A DNA stretch of 64,000 nt from Pseudomonas sp. Irchel 3H7 (GTDB lineage: Bacteria; Pseudomonadota; Gammaproteobacteria; Pseudomonadales; Pseudomonadaceae), in contig NZ_FYEA01000003.1 in the NCBI RefSeq assembly GCF_900187605.1, positions 372,001 through 436,000 of the forward strand, in the 5' to 3' direction. This document shows positions 37,307 through 47,966 of this stretch, one piece after another; position 1 is the first letter of the stretch, and each line of letters opens with the position of its first letter. A model generated the notes under the pieces. The model was not told the DNA's origin. It made no database searches and saw only the letters and a list, made by a program, of their open reading frames with translations. The translations under genes were made by a program, and so were the position numbers.

Positions 37307-37420
37307 CATCAACCTTCCATGCGTTTGTGAAGCCAGCTAACGCCTGGAGGACGCCCTGCAGACAGTCTCTCCTCCATCACTCCGACTCCATTATCAATAG
37401 TGGGCAATATGCGATAGCCG

Positions 37421-37485
37421 GGTAGTGCACTGCCCTTGCACCAATCGGTCATGCTCGGTTTTTGTTTCTCAAGGATGAAGAACGC
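37421..37485 (+). repeat. Duplicated leader segment of the second toxin gene
   Basis: This repeats the blocks found at 34080-34144 (TAGTGCACT, ATGCTCGG, TTTCTCAAGGATG), ending at the second toxin start with similar AAGGATG-AAG spacing. Confidence 0.7.
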
Positions 37486-40400
37486 ATGACCTCCCCCGAA
37501 CGACGTCTCCTGCCAAACGCAGCGGACAAAACTGCCCTCAAAGCGATTGCCACGACGATCGTGCAGACTTGCCCGAGTCTGCTCGACGCAGCCCGGCAAG
37601 TCGCCAACGAACTCCTGGCGGACAAAGGCCTGTCCGGCCTGGATCCCGACCGGGTTTACTTCCACCGTTTCAAAACGGCGCAGAGCAGCGCGCTGACCTT
37701 CACGGGTTGGGAGCATTTGCTCGAAAAGCCTTACGAAACGCTCACCCTCACGCAGTTGGTGATCCATCGCTTTCGTGCGACTGATCAAGACAACGCAGAC
37801 CTGCTTGGCCTTTACTGCGGCTTCTATTCGGATGGCCCGGAGGCGGAAAACTTCAATCAGAGCAATGAAGTACGGTTGCTTGGCAGCGATGTGCTGAAAG
37901 CGTTCTGGGACGTCGACTTCAGCGCGCGCTACACAGGTCAACTGACGACATTCTGGCAAACCTCGTCGGATAACTTCCGCGCCTTGGCAAAGTGCAACTT
38001 TCTCAGCCTGGCGGTGCAGGCGCTGCAACAGGGTGACCTTGACGGGACTGATTTTCAGCGCGTCGTCGCCTCGGTTATCGGGCCCGTCACCTGGCCCGTT
38101 ACCTTGCAAATGCTGCAAGCGTTGCACCCGGTCGGTGCTGAAGTGCGGGCGCTGGATCTCGATGGCCAGGTAGCCTCCAATGCGCTGCGTCTGGTGGAAG
38201 ACAGTGGCAGGCAGACCCTTTACTTGCCAGGCGAAGCCCAGTCATTCCTCTTGATGGACAATGAAACGGATCTGCACTGGTGGATGCTTGAGCAGATGAA
38301 TTCAGAGGACAAGCGCACGGCCTTTCTCAAGCATTTCCCGCTGGCTGAGCGCAATCACATGACCGAAAACCTCACCGATCTGATGAACCGTCTGGTGAGC
38401 ACCTGGGGCCACAGCGATCACCGAATGATCAATCGCAGCAACGTCGCGATCAGCGGTGACGCATTCACTTGGTTGAGCGAGTCGACACGCACGAGCATGG
38501 TTGCCGAGGCGCATCTGGCGCTCACTTCCAACAGTGCCCTGCGCAAAAAACTCTGGATCGGTTATTTGAGTGCCGGTCTGAAAGTATTCGGTCCGATGGC
38601 AGCAGTGGGCTGGCCTGTGGCGTTGCCTTTGATTGGCGCGAGCATCGCGAACATGGGATTGAACATCGATCAGGCCATCAACGGCACTACGCCAACCGAA
38701 CGCAAGGCCGGTGTTACTGGCGCAGTGCTCAACGCGATCGACATTGTGTTCAACATTCCGTTTCTGATCAGCACTGGCCCACAACTTGAAGTGGGCCCAC
38801 AGGTGGAGTTTGCTGAAGCTGAAGAAATGCGCGGGTTGATCGAGCTCACTTCGCCTGAACCACCATTCTTGCCGCCTCGGGATCTACCGCCAGTCACGGC
38901 GGTTGATCCAGAGGCGGCCGTTGAGCTGGCAAACGAAATCCCCATCGAGACGACCCTCGCATCCAGCCAGCAGTTGGCCACGGCTGCTGCGCGCCAGGGT
39001 TCGTCTTTTCCAAAGATTCCTGCCAAATATCGATGCAACGAGTTACTGGCACAGCGTTCTGTAGAAGCAGCGCCAGGCAAATATGAGGGTATTTACCGCC
39101 TGGACAAGGAGCCGGGCCATGCCATCGAAATGGAGGGTGCCGCGTACTACGTGCGCTATTTTGCCGACTCCGAAGACGCTGGCAACTGGGCCATCGTCAA
39201 TCCCGAGCGGCCCAATCAGTTCGCTTACTCGTTGCCAGTACGCTTCGGTAGTAGCGGCAAGTGGGAACGCATACCCGCGCTGCGTCTCAGGGGAGGAGGC
39301 CAATGCGTGGGCAAGGCGTGTTTCCTGGACACTGACCTGACCTCGTCCTCGGCCCCGGATCCGGCCACGCCGTCCGCGGAGCTTCCCCTCGTCGAACCGG
39401 TTTCACCGGTTGCGCGGCCGTTGCGCCTGGTTACTCCTCTCAACGACATCATCGGAATGGACTTGGCGAAAATGAAAAGATGGGCAATGAACTTGCCCGA
39501 GACTTCCGTCGAGCTTGCCAGTGCAAACCAGGGTAAATCATCAACTACCGATACGTATGCAGCCTATTTCCGCGACAGACGCACGTCCATGCTAAACGAG
39601 GCCAAAGAGTATTACTCAGAACTGAACTGGACCAACCTGCCCGCACGACCAGTCATCCCGCAAATCGACGCCGAGATGCAGGCCGTTGAGTTGATTGATC
39701 GCATCTTTGCCAATACCGATGGGCTGGTCGTCGGCGAAACACTTGATCGCATCGCCAGTATGCGTTTCATGATCGAAAACATGCCGACGTTTTCACGGCA
39801 TATCCGCACACTATACGTACGTGGTTTGCTGAGTGATTTTGCCCAGGAAGATCTCAATGACTTTTACCGCTCGGGAGAGATGTCAGAGGATCTTCGAGGC
39901 TACTTGTCCAGCCTGGGTACCGACCCTGATGAACGATTCAACATCCTTGAACTGATCAAGGCTGCTCAGGCCAATGGCATCCGGCCCCATGGGCTTGAAG
40001 TCGCGCACAGTTACAAGTTGAAGGTACCGCTGACTTCGATCGAAGAGCAGATGATCCACGCCCGGCTCGCCAATCAAATCATGTGGGGTGACGATCTCCT
40101 CAACAAACCAGGGAAATGGGTTGCCCTGGTCGACGCAACGAACACCAATACCTTCAGAAATCTGCCAGGCATCAGCGAACTCAGAGGCGGCATCGGTTTA
40201 CGGATCGAAGAAGTGGCGTCCACCGAAGTGGCTGACATCAGAGTCGACCCGGGACTGGAAGTCGCTCGAGGTCCGTTTGATAACGGGGCAACGACGCGCA
40301 ACTCCTCCGACGTCTTATACGCTGATCTGCGCTTGCAGATCGCAGCACCTGTACCGCAATGGACTGAGGCAACAGTGAACACACTGCTGAATCGCAACGG

Positions 40401-40623
40401 CATGTTCATGTTCGAAAAAACGCAGAATGCATACACACTCGTGCGTCGCGACAGTGCCAGCAATATTGTTCGAACAATGGTGAATCGCAGAAGGGACGGT
40501 CAGGTTTACATCTGGGCACAGACGATGCCGCGGATCAGCGGCATCATGTTCCGTGACCTCGGCGCGTTATCCCAGCGCTTGATAGAGATCGGCTTGACCC
40601 TGCAAAGTCGCTTACCCAGCTGA
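37486..40623 (+). CDS. Dermonecrotic-toxin-like protein with membrane-targeted effector-like C-terminus (paralog 2)
   Basis: A 1045-aa paralog of the preceding gene, similar along its whole length. The start MTSPERRLLPNAADK aligns with paralog 1, so the internal ATG at 37486 replaces the longer frame from 37462. The hydrophobic block lies around 355-440, YRCNELLAQ module around 514-615, and the C-terminal GETLD at 750-754 with YVRGLL. DCAASYKMK of paralog 1 is EVAHSYKLK here. Divergence is greatest in the linker (450-510 and 620-690). Both copies keep the same altered motif, so the change preceded the duplication. Its terminator is shared with guaA. Confidence 0.7.
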   Translation: MTSPERRLLPNAADKTALKAIATTIVQTCPSLLDAARQVANELLADKGLSGLDPDRVYFHRFKTAQSSALTFTGWEHLLEKPYETLTLTQLVIHRFRATDQDNADLLGLYCGFYSDGPEAENFNQSNEVRLLGSDVLKAFWDVDFSARYTGQLTTFWQTSSDNFRALAKCNFLSLAVQALQQGDLDGTDFQRVVASVIGPVTWPVTLQMLQALHPVGAEVRALDLDGQVASNALRLVEDSGRQTLYLPGEAQSFLLMDNETDLHWWMLEQMNSEDKRTAFLKHFPLAERNHMTENLTDLMNRLVSTWGHSDHRMINRSNVAISGDAFTWLSESTRTSMVAEAHLALTSNSALRKKLWIGYLSAGLKVFGPMAAVGWPVALPLIGASIANMGLNIDQAINGTTPTERKAGVTGAVLNAIDIVFNIPFLISTGPQLEVGPQVEFAEAEEMRGLIELTSPEPPFLPPRDLPPVTAVDPEAAVELANEIPIETTLASSQQLATAAARQGSSFPKIPAKYRCNELLAQRSVEAAPGKYEGIYRLDKEPGHAIEMEGAAYYVRYFADSEDAGNWAIVNPERPNQFAYSLPVRFGSSGKWERIPALRLRGGGQCVGKACFLDTDLTSSSAPDPATPSAELPLVEPVSPVARPLRLVTPLNDIIGMDLAKMKRWAMNLPETSVELASANQGKSSTTDTYAAYFRDRRTSMLNEAKEYYSELNWTNLPARPVIPQIDAEMQAVELIDRIFANTDGLVVGETLDRIASMRFMIENMPTFSRHIRTLYVRGLLSDFAQEDLNDFYRSGEMSEDLRGYLSSLGTDPDERFNILELIKAAQANGIRPHGLEVAHSYKLKVPLTSIEEQMIHARLANQIMWGDDLLNKPGKWVALVDATNTNTFRNLPGISELRGGIGLRIEEVASTEVADIRVDPGLEVARGPFDNGATTRNSSDVLYADLRLQIAAPVPQWTEATVNTLLNRNGMFMFEKTQNAYTLVRRDSASNIVRTMVNRRRDGQVYIWAQTMPRISGIMFRDLGALSQRLIEIGLTLQSRLPS

Positions 40624-40645
40624 CTGTTTTCAGGGTATGAAACGA

Positions 40646-40676
40646 AAAAACCCTTGGCTTCAGGCCAAGGGTTTTT
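40646..40676. terminator. Bidirectional terminator, toxin 2 / guaA
   Basis: AAAAACCCTTGGC (40646-40658) pairs with GCCAAGGGTTTTT (40664-40676), loop TTCAG, between convergent genes. T runs exist on both strands. Confidence 0.92.
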
Positions 40677-40698
40677 CGTTAATCAACCTGCAGCGGGA

Positions 40699-42276
40699 TC
40701 ACTCCCACTCAATGGTCGCCGGCGGCTTGCTCGACACGTCGTAAGTGACGCGGGAGATGCCTTCGATTTCATTGATGATGCGGCCGGAGACGGTTTCCAG
40801 CAGTTCGTAAGGCAGGTGAGCCCAACGCGCGGTCATGAAGTCGATGGTTTCCACGGCACGCAGGGCAACCACCCAAGCGTAACGACGGCCATCGCCAACA
40901 ACGCCAACCGATTTCACTGGCTGGAACACCACGAACGCCTGGCTGACTTTGTGGTACCAGTCGGCTTTGCGCAGTTCTTCGATGAAGATGTGGTCGGCAC
41001 GACGCAGCAGGTCGGCGTATTCCTTTTTCACTTCACCGAGGATGCGCACGCCCAGACCCGGGCCCGGGAACGGGTGACGGTAGACCATGTCGTACGGCAG
41101 GCCCAGTTCCAGGCCCAGACGACGGACTTCGTCCTTGAACAGTTCGCGCAGTGGCTCGACCAGTTTCAGGTTCATCTCTTCCGGCAGGCCGCCCACATTG
41201 TGGTGCGACTTGATCACGTGGGCCTTGCCGCTTTTCGCGCCAGCCGACTCGATCACGTCCGGGTAGATGGTGCCCTGAGCGAGGTACTTGATGTTTTCCA
41301 GTTTGTTCGACTGGGCATCAAAGACGTCGATGAAGGTGCGACCGATGATTTTGCGCTTCTTCTCCGGGTCGGCTTCGCCGGCCAGGTTGTTGAGGAACTG
41401 CTCTTCAGCGTTGGCGCGGATCACTTTGACGCCCATGTTCTCGGCGAACATGGCCATCACTTGCTCGCCTTCGTGCAGACGCAGCAGGCCGTTGTCGACG
41501 AAGACGCAGGTCAGTTGGTCGCCGATGGCTTTGTGCAGCAGCGCAGCAACAACCGAGGAGTCAACGCCGCCGGACAGACCCAGCAGCACGTTGTCGGTGC
41601 CGACTTGTGCGCGGATGTTGGCGATGGCGTCTTCAGCGATCTTCGACGGCGTCCACAGGGCTTCACAGCCGCAGATGTCGAGAACGAAACGCGAGAGGAT
41701 ACGACCGCCCTGTTTGGTGTGGGTCACTTCCGGGTGGAACTGCACACCGTAGTAGCCACGGTCGTCGTTGAACATACCGGCGATCGGGCAGCTTGGGGTG
41801 CTGGCGAGGATGTGGAAGTCTTCCGGCATCCGGGTGACCTTGTCACCGTGGCTCATCCACACGTCGAGGCCGAACAAGCCGTCAGCGTCGATGTGGTCTT
41901 CGATGCCGTCGAGCAGGCGGCTCTTGCCAACCACGTCAACGCGGGCGTAACCGAACTCACGCAGTTCGGAACCTTCAACCTTGCCGCCCAGTTGCTCGGC
42001 CATGGTCTGCATGCCGTAGCAGATACCGAAAACCGGTACGCCCAGGTCAAACACGGCCTGTGGGCAACGCGGGCTGTCGGCGACGTGCACGGACTCGGGG
42101 CCGCCGGCGAGGATGACGCCTTTAGGAGCGAATTCGCGGATCGCATCTTCGTCCATGTCGAACGGGTGCAGTTCGCAATACACACCGATTTCACGCACGC
42201 GGCGGGCAATCAGTTGGGTGTATTGCGAACCGAAGTCGAGGATCAGGATGCGGTGAGCGTGAATATCGAGGGCCAT
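40699..42276 (-). CDS. guaA: GMP synthase (glutamine-hydrolysing)
   Basis: A 525-aa protein, the usual length. The glutamine amidotransferase domain (1-195) has the nucleophile Cys in GICYGMQ and HPEVTH. The ATP pyrophosphatase domain has the P-loop [14 protein letters not shown]. The dimerisation domain ends [17 protein letters not shown]. It converts XMP to GMP. It follows guaB, separated by 99 bases with a hairpin. Confidence 0.98.
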   Translation of the reverse strand: MALDIHAHRILILDFGSQYTQLIARRVREIGVYCELHPFDMDEDAIREFAPKGVILAGGPESVHVADSPRCPQAVFDLGVPVFGICYGMQTMAEQLGGKVEGSELREFGYARVDVVGKSRLLDGIEDHIDADGLFGLDVWMSHGDKVTRMPEDFHILASTPSCPIAGMFNDDRGYYGVQFHPEVTHTKQGGRILSRFVLDICGCEALWTPSKIAEDAIANIRAQVGTDNVLLGLSGGVDSSVVAALLHKAIGDQLTCVFVDNGLLRLHEGEQVMAMFAENMGVKVIRANAEEQFLNNLAGEADPEKKRKIIGRTFIDVFDAQSNKLENIKYLAQGTIYPDVIESAGAKSGKAHVIKSHHNVGGLPEEMNLKLVEPLRELFKDEVRRLGLELGLPYDMVYRHPFPGPGLGVRILGEVKKEYADLLRRADHIFIEELRKADWYHKVSQAFVVFQPVKSVGVVGDGRRYAWVVALRAVETIDFMTARWAHLPYELLETVSGRIINEIEGISRVTYDVSSKPPATIEWE

Positions 42277-42327
42277 GATTCAGTCTCGTTTAAGTCGTTC
42301 AGAAACAGTCGTGATTCAGAAACAACT

Positions 42328-42350
42328 CGGGGCTGAATCAAACAGCCCCG
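42328..42350 (-). promoter_or_regulatory. Hairpin between guaB and guaA
   Basis: CGGGGCTG (42328-42335) pairs with CAGCCCCG (42343-42350) across a 7-base loop. No T run follows on the minus strand, so it is more likely an mRNA processing or stability element than a terminator. Confidence 0.5.
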
Positions 42351-42375
42351 GTTGCTTACTTTATTGCTTGAAGGC

Positions 42376-43923
<1,548 letters not shown>

Positions 43924-43962
43924 TTAATATCAATGTTGCTGATGTACGGGAAATCCCCGCCC

Positions 43963-44511
43963 CTACAGCTCCACCTTGACCCAAGAGACAGGTTGATCGA
44001 GCCAATCGGCGAACTCATCGATAAAGCTTTGCTTGAAGCCCGCCTCCAGCCAGTTATTGAAGATGAAACCAAGGTTGGAGAACGCGCATTCCTGCAAAAA
44101 CAGAAAACCGTTGATGTCATCTTCGTGCCCGCATTCCGGGCACGTGAAGTTGTCGGTGCGGCCCGGGAACCAGTCTTCAAGGCTTTCGAACAGTGCTTCG
44201 CCGACTTCACGACGGCACTCGGCGCAACCAGCTTCTTCGAGGAAGCCCTTGGCCGGCGTGTAGATGCAGCGCTTGGTGACGATCTCCAGCCCGTTGATCG
44301 GCTCACCGAATGGCAAGGCTTGCGGGTGCAGGACCACAGCACGGGCGCCATCGGCAATCGCGTAAGCCATGCGGTTACCGGTGCGGCCACAGGTGGTCAG
44401 CTCTTCCTTGATGATGTTCTTGCGCACCAGCCAGCGCACGATCGCCCGGGCCCGGGGTTCGTGGACCGGCAGGGTGGAGATTTTCGGGACGATGATGCTT
44501 TGCGAATTCAT
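43963..44511 (-). CDS. Hypothetical protein with a Cys4 zinc-ribbon-like motif
   Basis: A 182-aa protein starting MNSQSIIVPK. Two CxxC pairs, CAEC and CPECGHE, are about 30 residues apart and look like a zinc ribbon. The N-terminal half (ARAIVRWLVRKNII) could be a small helical domain. Pseudomonas relatives are often annotated as sugar ABC transporter ATPase, but no Walker motif is visible, so that name is not supported here. The start was moved from 44619 because residues before it read through a REP pair. Confidence 0.65.
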   Translation of the reverse strand: MNSQSIIVPKISTLPVHEPRARAIVRWLVRKNIIKEELTTCGRTGNRMAYAIADGARAVVLHPQALPFGEPINGLEIVTKRCIYTPAKGFLEEAGCAECRREVGEALFESLEDWFPGRTDNFTCPECGHEDDINGFLFLQECAFSNLGFIFNNWLEAGFKQSFIDEFADWLDQPVSWVKVEL

Positions 44512-44557
44512 GGTGCAGCCTGCGACGTCAAATGGAAATTCTGCGGTGCTCACTCCG

Positions 44558-44657
44558 CCGCCATCGCGGGCAAGCCCGCTCCCACAGGGATCTCGTTCGG
44601 TCACAAATGTTGTGTACACCAGAGAAACCTGTGGGAGCGGGCTTGCCCGCGATGGCG
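44558..44657. repeat. REP-like inverted pair (family B variant)
   Basis: GCCATCGCGGGCAAGCCCGC (44559-44578) faces GCGGGCTTGCCCGCGATGGC ending at 44656. The core CGGGCAAGCCCG differs from the GAGCAGGCTC core of other copies, marking a separate subfamily. Confidence 0.8.
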
Positions 44658-44695
44658 TCAGTGCGGCCGGCAGCTTAATCCCTGACGAAATCCGG

Positions 44696-45463
44696 TCAAG
44701 TGCTGAGGTAGCGTCCGATCAATGCGAGCCCGCTCGCCAGCACCAGCCACGTCACCAATCGCACAAACGCCTCGCGCGATAGGCGCATGGTCAATCGCCG
44801 CCCGATCCACAACCCCAGCGCCATGGCCGGCAACAGACACAGCGCCAGCATCAACAAGGGTAGCTCGGCATATACACCGGCGATAGCAAACAGGCTCAAA
44901 CGCACCACCGTGCTGCAACTGATCAACGCACTTTGCGTGGCCCGCGCCGCATCCTTCGGCAGCCGACTATTCAGATAGATCGCATAAAGAAACCCGCCAC
45001 TGCCAAACAGCGCCCCAAACAACCCGCCCACCGTCCCCATCGGCACCGCCCATGCCGCCGACAATTGCGTTGGCCGCGCCTTCACCCACAAGCTGTAAAT
45101 CGCATAGGCGCTGATAAACAGCCCCATAAACAACAGCAATACATCGGATTTGAGGTTGAGCAGAAAAATCACCCCCAGCGTGCAACCGACTGCCATACAC
45201 GGCAGCAGCCGCAGCAACTCGGGTTTGGCCACATCCCGCCGCGACGGCAGCAGATTGCCGAACGCCGCAACAAAATCCAGCAGCACCAGCAACGGCACGA
45301 TTTTCGACAACGGCATGAACAGAATCAGAATCGGCCCCGCCACCAGCGCCGTGCCAAACCCGGCAATGCCGAACACGATATAGGCCAGGGCGATCCCCAG
45401 CCCGATCACCGCCCAGCCGCCGGTGCCCCATGTCCACTCACTCAACAACCCGGCCACGCTCAT
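44696..45463 (-). CDS. TSUP (TauE/SafE) family membrane transporter
   Basis: A 255-aa protein with about seven to eight membrane helices. Family features are GIAGFGTALVAGPILI near residue 35 and GGLFGALFGSGGFLYAIYL in the second repeat. TSUP proteins export or import sulfite, sulfoacetate or organic acids; the substrate here is unknown. It is divergent from a LysR regulator, with a classic LysR box between them, so the regulator probably controls it. Confidence 0.85.
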   Translation of the reverse strand: MSVAGLLSEWTWGTGGWAVIGLGIALAYIVFGIAGFGTALVAGPILILFMPLSKIVPLLVLLDFVAAFGNLLPSRRDVAKPELLRLLPCMAVGCTLGVIFLLNLKSDVLLLFMGLFISAYAIYSLWVKARPTQLSAAWAVPMGTVGGLFGALFGSGGFLYAIYLNSRLPKDAARATQSALISCSTVVRLSLFAIAGVYAELPLLMLALCLLPAMALGLWIGRRLTMRLSREAFVRLVTWLVLASGLALIGRYLST

Positions 45464-45514
45464 TGATCTGCTTCCTTAATAAGCCTGAGATGACTTTAGC
45501 CAGCGCCGAGGGTT

Positions 45515-45537
45515 GCGACTAATATCTTAAAAGTCGC
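45515..45537. promoter_or_regulatory. LysR-type binding box
   Basis: GCGACT (45515-45520), an 11-base spacer and AGTCGC (45532-45537) make a perfect T-N11-A dyad. It lies 27 bases upstream of the LysR start and 52 upstream of the TSUP start. Confidence 0.75.
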
Positions 45538-45563
45538 TCACCCATCTCAAAAAGGCATGCCTG

Positions 45564-46451
45564 ATGCTTTCAACCCGTCAACTGCGTTACTTCGTCGAAA
45601 TCGCTGAGTGCGGCAGCTTCAGTTCGGCAGCCGAACGGTTGTTTGTTGCGCAATCGGCGCTGAGCCGGCAGATCAAGGACATGGAGACGCGGCTGCAAAC
45701 ACCACTGTTCGAACGAACCGCGCGCCAGCCTCGCCTGACAGCGGCAGGCGAGGCGTTTTTGCCGCGCGCCAGAAATCTGCTCAATGAGTTGAGCAAGGCC
45801 AGTGCCATGGCCACTGAAGTCGGTAACGGTCAGCTCGGCACATTGCGCCTCAGCCACTCCAGCACCGTGTCGATCAGCGGAGGTTTGCTCGGTGAAATCG
45901 GTGCGTATCTGCAGCAACAGCCTGGCGTGTCACTGGATATCGGCAAGTTGTCTTCCGAGGCGCAACTGGAAGAGTTGGCCGAAGGACGCCTCGATATCGG
46001 CCTGCTGCGCCTGCCCGTGTTGCGCCAGCGCGAAGGTATTCAGATTGTTCCGCTGTTTACTGAACGGTTGCTGCTGGCGGTACCGAGGGATCATCGATTG
46101 GCCGACGCTGAACGTGTCGATTTGGCACAACTGAAGGACGAAGCGTTCATCTCGATCCCGCACCCGCAACGCGGCGGCTTGAGTTACCTGTGTGCCGACC
46201 TGTGTATGCGTCAGGGTTTCTTCCCGAAAGCGGCGCGGGTGATGTCGCGCAAGACCACGCAATTGCAGTTGATCCAGGCCGGTTTCGGCATCGCCCTGCT
46301 GCCGGAATCGATGCAGGACATCGCCCCGAGCGGTGTACGCTTTCTGCCACTGGCCGATCCCGACTGCCACAGCACCGTCGCCCTCGCCTATCGACAGGAT
46401 CCCACCCCGCTGATCCAACACTTTATCAAGGCGTTCACCAATCCCCTGTAG
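45564..46451 (+). CDS. LysR-family transcriptional regulator
   Basis: A 295-aa protein. The helix-turn-helix at residues 1-65 reads LRYFVEIAECGSFSSAAERL, FVAQSALSRQIKDME, with RLTAAGEAFL. The effector domain follows (LRLSHSSTVSISGGLL; LDIGLLRLPVL; QLQLIQAGFGIALLPESM). It is divergent from the TSUP permease. The stop codon TAG lies inside the first arm of a REP pair, so the REP insertion may have reset the 3' end. Confidence 0.9.
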   Translation: MLSTRQLRYFVEIAECGSFSSAAERLFVAQSALSRQIKDMETRLQTPLFERTARQPRLTAAGEAFLPRARNLLNELSKASAMATEVGNGQLGTLRLSHSSTVSISGGLLGEIGAYLQQQPGVSLDIGKLSSEAQLEELAEGRLDIGLLRLPVLRQREGIQIVPLFTERLLLAVPRDHRLADAERVDLAQLKDEAFISIPHPQRGGLSYLCADLCMRQGFFPKAARVMSRKTTQLQLIQAGFGIALLPESMQDIAPSGVRFLPLADPDCHSTVALAYRQDPTPLIQHFIKAFTNPL

Positions 46452-46545
46452 GAGCTGATGAGTGAAACGAGGCTGCGATCTTTTGATCTTGACCGCCAAA
46501 AGAAAGATCAAAAGATCGCAGCCTTCGGCAACTCCTACAGGGGAT
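46441..46545. repeat. REP-like pair (family A, diverged copy 4)
   Basis: ATCCCCTGTAGGAG (46441-46454) faces CTCCTACAGGGGAT (46532-46545). The left arm then reads GATGAGTGAAACGA where other copies have CCGAA, so it has decayed internally while the ends still pair. Confidence 0.75.
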
Positions 46546-46583
46546 CGTGTATTGCATTGGAAATTAGCTTTAAACTGCGCCCC

Positions 46584-47963
46584 ATGATTAAAGATCCCTT
46601 TGCAAGACTTGGCCTGGACCGTGAAGTCCTGACCGTCAGCCAACTCAACGGCCGCGCGCGGGTGTTGCTCGAAGACGTGTTCAGCAACATCTGGGTCGAA
46701 GGCGAAATTTCCAACCTCGCCCGCCCGGCGTCCGGTCACATCTACTTCACCCTCAAGGACAGCGGCGCGCAGGTGCGTTGCGCGCTGTTCCGGCAGAACG
46801 CCGCGCGAGTGCGTCAGGCGTTGAAGGACGGCCTGGCGGTGAAGGTGCGTGGCAAGGTTTCGTTGTTTGAAGGCCGTGGCGACTATCAACTGATCCTCGA
46901 CACCGTCGAACCTGCCGGTGACGGTGCGCTACGTCTGGCCTTCGATGCCTTGAAAGAAAAGCTCAGCGCCGAAGGCCTGTTCAGTGCCGAACGCAAAGTG
47001 CCGCTGCCCGCGCATCCTCAGCGTATCGGCATCATCAGTTCACCCACCGGCGCGGTGATTCGCGACATCATCAGCGTGTTCCGCCGGCGTGCGCCGCAGG
47101 TGCAACTGACGCTGATTCCGACTGCCGTACAGGGCCGCGAAGCCACCGCGCAAATCGTCCGCGCGCTGAAAATGGCCGATGCCCGTGGCTTCGACGCGCT
47201 GATCCTCGCCCGTGGCGGCGGCTCGTTGGAGGACCTCTGGTGCTTCAACGAAGAAGCCGTGGCCCGCGCCGTCGATGCCTGCGTGACGCCAATTGTCAGC
47301 GCCGTCGGTCACGAAACCGATGTGTCGATCAGTGACTTTGTCGCTGACGTGCGCGCACCGACGCCGTCCGCCGCCGCTGAGTTGCTCGCGCCCGATTCCA
47401 GTCACTTGATCCGTCAGGTCGAAAGCCTGCATCGCCGCTTGGTGATGCGTATGCGCGATCGCTTGATGCGTGATCGCCTGCGCCTGGAAAGTATGGCCCG
47501 TCGCTTGCGTCATCCCGGCGAACGTCTGCGCCAGCAGGCTCAGCGTCTGGATGATCTGGACATGCGCATGCGCCGCGCTTTCGAGCGTCATCTCAACACT
47601 CGCCGTGAACGCTTGATCCGCCTGGAAACCCGCCTCGCCGGGCAACATCCGGGACGGCAACTGGCGATGTTGCGTCAGCGCCTCGACAGCCTCGCCGAAC
47701 GTCTGCCCCGGGCCATGCGCGAAGGCCTGAAAAACCGTCGCCTGCAACTGCACAGCCAAATGCAGACGCTGCATGTGGTCAGCCCGCTGGCAACGCTCGG
47801 GCGTGGTTACAGCATTCTGCTGGATGAGCGCGGCCAGGCGATCCGCAACGCCGCGCAAACCCACACCGGCCAGCGTCTCAAAGCCAAACTCGGCGAAGGC
47901 GAACTGCAAGTGCGCGTCGAGGACAATCACCTGACGCCTGTCACCCTCTCTTTACTGGACTGA
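46584..47963 (+). CDS. xseA: Exodeoxyribonuclease VII large subunit
   Basis: A 459-aa protein starting MIKDPFARLGLDREVL. The N-terminal OB-fold (IWVEGEISNLARPASGH) and the catalytic region (IISSPTGAVIRDIISVFRRR; DALILARGGGSLEDLW; VSAVGHETDVSISDFVADVR; APTPSAAAE) are typical, followed by a coiled-coil-rich C-terminus. With XseB it degrades single-stranded DNA. The longer frame from 46458 reads through the REP pair, so the internal ATG is preferred. Confidence 0.96.
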   Translation: MIKDPFARLGLDREVLTVSQLNGRARVLLEDVFSNIWVEGEISNLARPASGHIYFTLKDSGAQVRCALFRQNAARVRQALKDGLAVKVRGKVSLFEGRGDYQLILDTVEPAGDGALRLAFDALKEKLSAEGLFSAERKVPLPAHPQRIGIISSPTGAVIRDIISVFRRRAPQVQLTLIPTAVQGREATAQIVRALKMADARGFDALILARGGGSLEDLWCFNEEAVARAVDACVTPIVSAVGHETDVSISDFVADVRAPTPSAAAELLAPDSSHLIRQVESLHRRLVMRMRDRLMRDRLRLESMARRLRHPGERLRQQAQRLDDLDMRMRRAFERHLNTRRERLIRLETRLAGQHPGRQLAMLRQRLDSLAERLPRAMREGLKNRRLQLHSQMQTLHVVSPLATLGRGYSILLDERGQAIRNAAQTHTGQRLKAKLGEGELQVRVEDNHLTPVTLSLLD

Positions 47964-47966
47964 TCA

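Noticed and set aside
43963..44511. Naming this gene a sugar ABC transporter ATPase
   Set aside because: No Walker A, Walker B or ABC signature is present; only two CxxC pairs are visible.
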